Made by a program: the position numbers and the translations under genes. The notes under the pieces are model-generated. The model was not told where the DNA came from and searched no databases. It was given only the letters and a program-made list of their open reading frames with translations. From Cellulomonas iranensis NBRC 101100 = JCM 18110 (GTDB lineage: Bacteria > Actinomycetota > Actinomycetes > Actinomycetales > Cellulomonadaceae), in contig NZ_BCRB01000025.1 of assembly GCF_001552375.1 (NCBI RefSeq), positions 1 through 46,084 on the forward strand: a stretch of 46,084 bases of DNA. Direction: 5' to 3'. Shown here piece after piece: positions 41,454-46,084 of this stretch; the stretch's first letter is position 1; every line of letters begins with the position of its first letter.

Positions 41454-42131
41454 GTGGCGGAGGACATCGTGCTGACGGCACCGCTGTTCGCGGGCATGGA
41501 CGAGGGGTCGTCGACCGCGCTGATCGCGTCGATGAAGGTCCTCGACGTCACGCGCGGCGAGGTGCTGTTCCACGAGGGCGAGCCGGGCGACCGGCTGTAC
41601 CTCGTGCGGGACGGGAAGATCAAGCTCGGCCGCCGGTCGAACGACGGCCGCGAGAACCTGCTCGCCGTGCTCGGCCCGGGCGAGATGTTCGGCGAGCTGT
41701 CGCTGTTCGACCCGGGTCCGCGCACCGCGACCGCGACGGTGGTCGCCGACGCGGTCGTGCTCGAGCTCGGGCACCACGACCTCGTGGCGTGGCTCGCGGA
41801 CAAGCCGACGGTCGCCGAGCACCTGCTGCAGGCGCTCGCGCGCCGGCTGCGTCGCACCAACGAGGCGCTCGCCGACCTCGTGTTCTCCGACGTGCCCGGT
41901 CGTGTCGCCAAGGCGCTGCTGGACCTCTCGACGCGGTTCGGCCAGCCCGTCGACGAGGGCATCCGCGTCGCGCACGACCTCACGCAGGAGGAGCTCGCGC
42001 AGCTCGTCGGCGCGTCGCGCGAGACGGTGAACAAGGCGCTCGCGGACTTCGCCGCCCGCGGCTGGGTGCGCCGCGAGGGCCGCGCGGTCGTGCTGCTCGA
42101 CGTCGACCGTCTCGAGCGCCGCGCGCGCTGA
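41454..42131 (+). CDS. crp: Crp/Fnr-family cAMP receptor-type regulator
   Basis: A 225-residue regulator very close to the actinobacterial Crp (Rv3676-type). Its cyclic-nucleotide-binding domain has [20 protein letters not shown] and [19 protein letters not shown], where the Glu, Arg and Thr contact cAMP. The HTH is [21 protein letters not shown]. The GTG at 41454 is chosen because GAAGGGA lies upstream and the N-terminus then matches the family length; a GTG 42 nt upstream (41412) would add 14 unconserved residues. It ends in a strong terminator. It probably controls carbon, respiration and cell-wall genes, by analogy. Confidence 0.95.
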   Translation: MAEDIVLTAPLFAGMDEGSSTALIASMKVLDVTRGEVLFHEGEPGDRLYLVRDGKIKLGRRSNDGRENLLAVLGPGEMFGELSLFDPGPRTATATVVADAVVLELGHHDLVAWLADKPTVAEHLLQALARRLRRTNEALADLVFSDVPGRVAKALLDLSTRFGQPVDEGIRVAHDLTQEELAQLVGASRETVNKALADFAARGWVRREGRAVVLLDVDRLERRAR

Positions 42132-42144
42132 GGCGACGCCCGAC

Positions 42145-42191
42145 GACGACGAGGCCCGGATCCGCGCAGGCGGACCGGGCCCCTCGTCGTC
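42145..42191 (+). terminator. Long hairpin terminator after crp
   Basis: GACGACGAGG...CCCGG.TCCGC pairs with GCGGA.CCGGG...CCTCGTCGTC around a GCAG loop: about 20 pairs with two small bulges, 13 nt after the crp stop. It may also serve the opposing ridA gene. Confidence 0.8.
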
Positions 42192-42212
42192 CGGCGACGA
42201 CGCCGGAGGCCG

Positions 42213-42707
42213 TCAGGCGGTCTCGACGACCAGCTCGACCTCGACCGGGGAGTCCAGCGGCAGCACCGCGACGCCGACCGCCGAGCGCGCGTGCACGCCC
42301 GCGTCCCCGAGCACGTCGTGCAGCAGGTGGCTCGCGCCGTTGACCACGGCGGGCTGCGACGTGAAGCCCGCCTCGCTCGCGACGAACCCGACGACCTTGA
42401 CGACGCGCGTGACGCGGTCGAGCGCGGCGACGGGGTCGCCGCCCTCCTCCGCCGCGAGCAGCGCGCCGACGGCCGCGAGCGCGTTGAGGGCCGCCGTGCG
42501 CGCGAGGTCCGTGGCGGTCTCCACGTCGACGGCCGCGCCGACCTTGCCCGTGGCCGCGAGCGCGCCGGCGACGAACGGCAGCTGCCCCGAGGTCCACACG
42601 TGCGCACCGCTGCGCACGGCGGGGACGTAGGCCGCGACGGGTGCCGCGACGTCGGGCAGCGTCAGGCCGAGCTCCGCGAGGCGGTCCGCGACGCGCGACG
42701 TCGCCAT
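42213..42707 (-). CDS. RidA/YjgF-YER057c-UK114 family protein
   Basis: A 164-residue RidA-family protein, longer than typical RidA (about 130) and of the YjgF-like subgroup common in actinobacteria. [17 protein letters not shown] carries the family strand. [12 protein letters not shown] is the central helix, and [14 protein letters not shown] and [18 protein letters not shown] hold the C-terminal signature. The usual imine-binding Arg in the final motif (often R-x-x-V near LP) is not obvious, so deaminase activity is uncertain. Its ATG overlaps the stop of the 52-residue gene by 1 nt. Confidence 0.9.
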   Translation of the reverse strand: MATSRVADRLAELGLTLPDVAAPVAAYVPAVRSGAHVWTSGQLPFVAGALAATGKVGAAVDVETATDLARTAALNALAAVGALLAAEEGGDPVAALDRVTRVVKVVGFVASEAGFTSQPAVVNGASHLLHDVLGDAGVHARSAVGVAVLPLDSPVEVELVVETA

Positions 42708-42865
42708 CAGGCGTCCTTGGGCCGCTTGAGGTACGCCACGAGCCCCGCGTCGGGACCCTGGATCACCGTGACGAGCTCCCACCCGTCGGAACCCCACTGG
42801 TCGAGGATCGCCTTGGTGGCGTGGATGATGAGCGGAACGGTCGCGTACTCCCACTGGGTCGCCAT
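42707..42865 (-). CDS. 52-residue DUF4177-like protein
   Basis: A short frame encoding MATQWEYATVPLII, then TKAILDQWGSDGWELVTV and GLVAYLKRPKDA. The WEY...T...LN/DQWGxDGWELV pattern is that of small DUF4177-type proteins that often stand next to RidA genes in actinobacteria. It is soluble, probably a small beta-alpha fold; function unknown. TAGGGT-N6-ATG gives a leaderless start. The stop overlaps the ridA ATG (TGATG), so the two are co-translated. Confidence 0.85.
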   Translation of the reverse strand: MATQWEYATVPLIIHATKAILDQWGSDGWELVTVIQGPDAGLVAYLKRPKDA

Positions 42866-42871
42866 GCGCCC

Positions 42872-42877
42872 ACCCTA
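42872..42877 (-). promoter_or_regulatory. -10 hexamer TAGGGT for the DUF4177-like/ridA pair
   Basis: On the minus strand TAGGGT-N6-ATG sets the start at 42865. Confidence 0.55.
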
Positions 42878-42951
42878 GCCGCGGGCGACATCGCCCCGGC
42901 ACCCCGTCCCGAGGCCTCGACGCACCTGCCCCGCGGGCGTCGTGGTAGCGC

Positions 42952-43269
42952 TCACACGCCGAGGACCGCCATGTCGTCGGCGTCGACCAGCTCGGCCCGC
43001 CACGAGACCACCTCGGGGCGGCGGCGCAGCAGCGCTCGGCGCTCCCGCTCGGTCATGCCGCCCCACACGCCGAAGTCGGCGCGGCTGTCGAGCGCGTCGG
43101 CGAGGCACTCGAGCCGCACCGGGCACCGGTGGCACACCTCCCGCGCGTCCCGCTGCGCCGCCCCCTCGACGAACAGCGCGTCCGGGGCCACCTTGCCCTG
43201 ACCGCACTGCGCCCGAGCCGTCCAGTGCCCGTCGTGCACCTGCACCCCCTGCGCCCCCTGCCCTGCCAC
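42952..43269 (-). CDS. WhiB-family Fe-S transcription factor (WhiB4/WblA-like)
   Basis: A 105-residue protein. C22, C46, C49 and C55 form the WhiB 4Fe-4S site (C-x23-C-x2-C-x5-C). FGVWGGMTERERRALLRR is the conserved turn and basic helix. The segment ALFVEGAAQRDAREVCHRCPV and the end HPEVVSW-like (RPEVVSWRAEL) resemble WhiB4/WblA more than WhiB1 or WhiB2. In Mycobacterium whiB4 also lies beside ponA2. GGAGGT (43275-43280) stands 5 nt before the GTG; longer open frames upstream are not homologous. It is likely a redox-responsive regulator, divergent from the penicillin-binding-protein gene. Confidence 0.9.
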   Translation of the reverse strand: MAGQGAQGVQVHDGHWTARAQCGQGKVAPDALFVEGAAQRDAREVCHRCPVRLECLADALDSRADFGVWGGMTERERRALLRRRPEVVSWRAELVDADDMAVLGV

Positions 43270-43440
43270 TGCCAACCTCCGCGTGTCGTCCCAGCGTGTC
43301 GCCGAAGGTACTGGCCCACGGGCACCCCTGACGAGCCCCCGGAAGTGTCTTTCCGCCGGACGGCCCCGTCCGGGTGTGCAGGTCCGGTGGAGGTGAGGCG
43401 CGGGGCAAGGCGCCGAAGGCCCGGCGTCAGGCACCGCCGG

Positions 43441-43446
43441 TACCCT
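43441..43446 (+). promoter_or_regulatory. -10 hexamer TACCCT for the penicillin-binding-protein gene
   Basis: TACCCT-N7-ATG with no Shine-Dalgarno gives a leaderless start at 43454. Confidence 0.5.
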
Positions 43447-43453
43447 CTCGGGT

Positions 43454-45991
43454 ATGCCGAACCCTGCCCGCTCGCGTGGACGCCAGGTCAACGCCGTCCA
43501 GGCGCTGGCGCTGCTCCTCTCCTTCGTCCTCGTCGCCGGGATCGGCGGCCTGCTCACGGCAGGCCTCGTGCTGCCCGGCGTCGCGGCCGCCAACGGCGTG
43601 GCCACGATGTCCGCCACGGCGTTCGACGAGGTGCCCAGCGAGCTCGAGCAGCGGACCCTGCCGCAGAAGTCGGAGATCCTGGCGGCCGACGGCACCCTGC
43701 TCGCGACGTTCTTCTACCAGAACCGCGTGGTCGTGCCCCTGAGCGAGATCGCGCCGATCATGCAGAAGGCGGTCGTCGCGGTCGAGGACCGCCGGTTCTA
43801 CGAGCACGCGGGAGTCGACCCGCAGGGCATGCTCCGCGCGGCGATCGCGACGCTCGTCGGCGGCGACGGCGGCGGCGCTTCGACGCTCACGCAGCAGTAC
43901 GTCAAGAACGTCTTCGTCGACGCCGCGCTCCGGGCCGAGACCAAGGAGGAGCGCGACCGGCTCACGCGCGAGGCGCAGGAGAGCGAGGGCCTGCCGGGCA
44001 TCGCGCGCAAGCTCCGCGAGGCGAAGATCGCGATCACGCTCGAGAAGAACATGTCCAAGGACGAGATCCTCGAGAAGTACCTCAACATCGCGGCGTTCGG
44101 CTCCTCGGTGTACGGGGTCGAGTCCGCGGCGCAGTACTACTTCGGGATCCCCGCGAGCCAGCTCAACTACCTGCAGTCCGCGACCATCGCCGGCATCACG
44201 CAGTCGCCCGCGAAGTGGGACCCGGTCGGCGCGGCCTCGCAGACCGAGGAGGAGCACCAGGCCCGGTACAAGACGTCGCAGACCCGCCGCGACCGCGTCC
44301 TGCGCGACATGCACCGCGAGGGCTTCATCACGCAGGAGGAGCTCGACACCGGGCTCGCGACCCCCGTGCAGGACACCCTCAACGTGCAGCCGCTGCGGCA
44401 GGGCTGCATGACGGCCGGCGACGCCGTGCCCGGGTCCGGGTTCTTCTGCGACTACGTCACCAAGGTCATCGGGAACGACCCCGTCTTCGGCGAGACCGCG
44501 GCCGAGCGCACGAGCAGGCTCTACCGCGGCGGCCTCACCATCACGACCACGCTCGTGCCCGGCGAGCAGGCCGTCGCCGACGCCGAGGTGAAGAACGGCG
44601 TGCCGGTCGACGACCCGTCCGGGGTCGCCTCGGCGATCGTCTCGGTCGAGCCGCGTACCGGCAAGATCACCGCGATGGCGCAGAACCGCACCTACTCGGC
44701 GCTGCAGAACCAGGGCGAGCGCGAGACGTCGGTCAACTACAACACGAGCTACCGGTACGGCGGCTCGGGCGGCTTCGCCCCGGGGTCGACGTTCAAGGTG
44801 TTCACGCTGCTGGAGTGGCTCAAGCAGGGGCACGCGCTGCAGGAGACGGTCAACGGCACGCGCCTGAAGTACAACAACAGCGAGTTCACGGCGTCGTGCG
44901 TCGGACGCCTCACGGGTGAGTACCCGTTCCGGAACTCCGAGGGCGGCAGAGCCATCAACCAGACCGTCATCGACGCGACGAAGAACTCGGTCAACTCCGC
45001 GTACATCGCGATGGCCCAGCAGCTCGACCTGTGCAACATCATGCAGGGCGCCGCGGACCTCGGCGTGACGCGCGCCGGCAACCCCAGTTCGAACGACGCC
45101 GAGGGCCGCCCGATGGGCGACGTGCCGTTCAGCCCGTACCCGTCGTCCGTCCTCGGCACCAACTCGACGTCGCCGCTGCAGATGGCGGCCGCCTACGCGA
45201 CGTTCGCGGCGGACGGCACCTACTGCAAGCCGATCGCGATCACGAGCATCGTCGACTCGACCGGCGCCGAGCTGCCCGTGCCCAGCGCGGACTGCCGCGA
45301 CGGGGCCATCGACCCCAAGTACGCGTCGGCCATCAACTTCGCGCTGAGCAACGTCTGGACCGGCACCGGCAAGGACATCGCGAAGCCGCCGTTCCCCGCC
45401 GCGGGCAAGACCGGCACGACCTCGAGCAACGAGTACAACTGGTTCGTCGGCTACACGCCGCTGCGCGCCACCGCGGTCTGGGTCGGGTTCCCGGGCGAGA
45501 TGCGCTCGATGAACCGTCAGACGATCAACGGCCGCACGTACTACCGCGGCCCGTACGGCTCGTCGATCGCCGGGCCCACGTGGAGCCGGTTCATGACGCA
45601 GGTGCTCGCGGGCGCCGAGAACCCCGGGTTCAGCAACGCCGGCGACCGCGAGGTGTTCGGCGAGCGCGTCGCCGTGCCGTCCGTCGTCGGACGGTCGGAG
45701 GCCGACGCGCGCAGCGCGCTCGAGCGCGCCGGGTTCCGGGTGTCGGTCGCGGGCGAGCAGGTCCAGTCGCCGTACCCGGCCGGGACGGTCGCGCAGCAGT
45801 CCGCGTCGAACGCGACGCGGGGCGCGACGATCACGCTGACGCTGTCGAACGGCCAGCCGCCGGCGCCCGACCCGGCCGCGCCGGGTGGTGGCCAGCCCGG
45901 CGGAGGAGGCGGCCAGCCCGGCGGGCCCGGTAACGGGCGCGGCCCGGGCGGCAACAACGGTCAGGGCAACCCCGGGAACCAGAACCCGTGA
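43454..45991 (+). CDS. ponA: Class A penicillin-binding protein (transglycosylase/transpeptidase, PonA2-like) with PASTA domain
   Basis: An 845-residue bifunctional peptidoglycan synthase. A short cytosolic end is followed by one membrane span (about 14-40). The GT51 transglycosylase has VAVEDRRFYEHAGVDP (Glu111) and GGASTLTQQYVKN. The transpeptidase has the S-x-x-K motif PGSTFK (Ser445), an S-x-N in NSVNSAYIA and K-T-G in AGKTGT (Lys652). A PASTA domain (about 740-805, VPSVVGRSEADARSALERAG) and a Gly/Pro/Gln-rich tail close it. It polymerises and crosslinks cell wall outside the membrane. The next gene overlaps by 4 bp. Divergence from the whiB gene and the order with crp fit PonA2. Confidence 0.95.
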   Translation: MPNPARSRGRQVNAVQALALLLSFVLVAGIGGLLTAGLVLPGVAAANGVATMSATAFDEVPSELEQRTLPQKSEILAADGTLLATFFYQNRVVVPLSEIAPIMQKAVVAVEDRRFYEHAGVDPQGMLRAAIATLVGGDGGGASTLTQQYVKNVFVDAALRAETKEERDRLTREAQESEGLPGIARKLREAKIAITLEKNMSKDEILEKYLNIAAFGSSVYGVESAAQYYFGIPASQLNYLQSATIAGITQSPAKWDPVGAASQTEEEHQARYKTSQTRRDRVLRDMHREGFITQEELDTGLATPVQDTLNVQPLRQGCMTAGDAVPGSGFFCDYVTKVIGNDPVFGETAAERTSRLYRGGLTITTTLVPGEQAVADAEVKNGVPVDDPSGVASAIVSVEPRTGKITAMAQNRTYSALQNQGERETSVNYNTSYRYGGSGGFAPGSTFKVFTLLEWLKQGHALQETVNGTRLKYNNSEFTASCVGRLTGEYPFRNSEGGRAINQTVIDATKNSVNSAYIAMAQQLDLCNIMQGAADLGVTRAGNPSSNDAEGRPMGDVPFSPYPSSVLGTNSTSPLQMAAAYATFAADGTYCKPIAITSIVDSTGAELPVPSADCRDGAIDPKYASAINFALSNVWTGTGKDIAKPPFPAAGKTGTTSSNEYNWFVGYTPLRATAVWVGFPGEMRSMNRQTINGRTYYRGPYGSSIAGPTWSRFMTQVLAGAENPGFSNAGDREVFGERVAVPSVVGRSEADARSALERAGFRVSVAGEQVQSPYPAGTVAQQSASNATRGATITLTLSNGQPPAPDPAAPGGGQPGGGGGQPGGPGNGRGPGGNNGQGNPGNQNP

Positions 45992-46084
45992 CGGCGCGCA
46001 GCGCGCACCCCGGCGCGGGTGCGCTGCGCGCCGCGGGCGGGCTCGCGCTCGCCGGCGCCGCCGCGCTCGCGTGGGCCTCGCTGG
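45988..46084 (+). CDS. 3'-truncated gene, probable membrane-linked metallophosphoesterase
   Basis: Only about 32 codons are in the window. The GTG overlaps the penicillin-binding-protein stop (GTGA). The visible residues are a short polar start and then LRAAGGLALAGAAALAWASL, a signal-anchor-like helix. The product call rests on synteny alone: a metallophosphoesterase with such an N-terminus follows ponA2 in many actinobacteria. No catalytic motif is visible. Confidence 0.5.
   Translation, partial: MTARSAHPGAGALRAAGGLALAGAAALAWASL

Noticed and set aside
45993..46031. Long GC-rich inverted repeat at the start of the last gene
   Set aside because: It lies within the coding start of the truncated gene and is built from repeated GCGC; no independent evidence for a terminator or operator.

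Overview
The window is very GC-rich, with third codon positions almost always G or C. It carries signature actinobacterial genes: PknG, GlnX/GlnH, GlnR, a WhiB protein, DUF2516 and a Crp/WhiB4/PonA2 block. It is best read as chromosome of a high-GC actinobacterium; Cellulomonas or a relative in the Micrococcales is my inference. There is no rRNA, tRNA, insertion sequence, prophage or CRISPR array. Both ends cut genes.

Layout. (A) 1-10362, plus strand: one translationally coupled operon, AAA+ ATPase - glnX - glnH - helical protein of unknown function - pknG - PP2C phosphatase - VWA protein - zinc-ribbon/FHA protein. Six of the seven junctions overlap by 4 bp. It unites the amino-acid sensing module known from mycobacterial GlnX-GlnH-PknG with a phosphatase, a VWA protein, a phosphothreonine reader and an AAA+ remodeller, and is the most interesting system here. 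(B) 10.5-21.9 kb: a secreted TIM-barrel-like protein, a PPOX/F420-type oxidoreductase, a membrane protein, a large NB-ARC-TPR STAND ATPase, a lipoprotein with a Lon-type Ser/Lys protease domain, a thioesterase, a divergent LysR/class V aminotransferase pair, a sirtuin and an alpha/beta hydrolase. (C) 22.1-27.8 kb: a MoxR-DUF58-VWA-VWA-TPR (Bat-like) operon. (D) 27.8-36.7 kb: HAD phosphatase, aldo/keto reductase, then a 634-bp convergent intergenic region with two nearly identical hairpins and a cluster of DnaA-box-like sites. After it come minus-strand genes: DUF2516-asparaginase-dtd, VapBC, and FUSC-YgfZ-nitrobindin, a 35-residue membrane protein and a polytopic membrane protein. (E) 37.0-46.1 kb: glnR, nhaA and an alpha/beta hydrolase lacking the usual nucleophile, then nth / small helical protein / crp / DUF4177-like-ridA / whiB4-like / ponA2-like / start of a probable metallophosphoesterase. 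The order of this last block recalls the Mycobacterium tuberculosis nth-crp-whiB4-ponA2 region.

Themes. Nitrogen and amino-acid status recurs (GlnX/GlnH/PknG, GlnR, asparaginase). Many genes have a TANNNT hexamer 6-7 nt before the start codon and no Shine-Dalgarno, which points to widespread leaderless transcripts and settles several starts. Two genes of 52 and 35 codons were found by reading the sequence directly.
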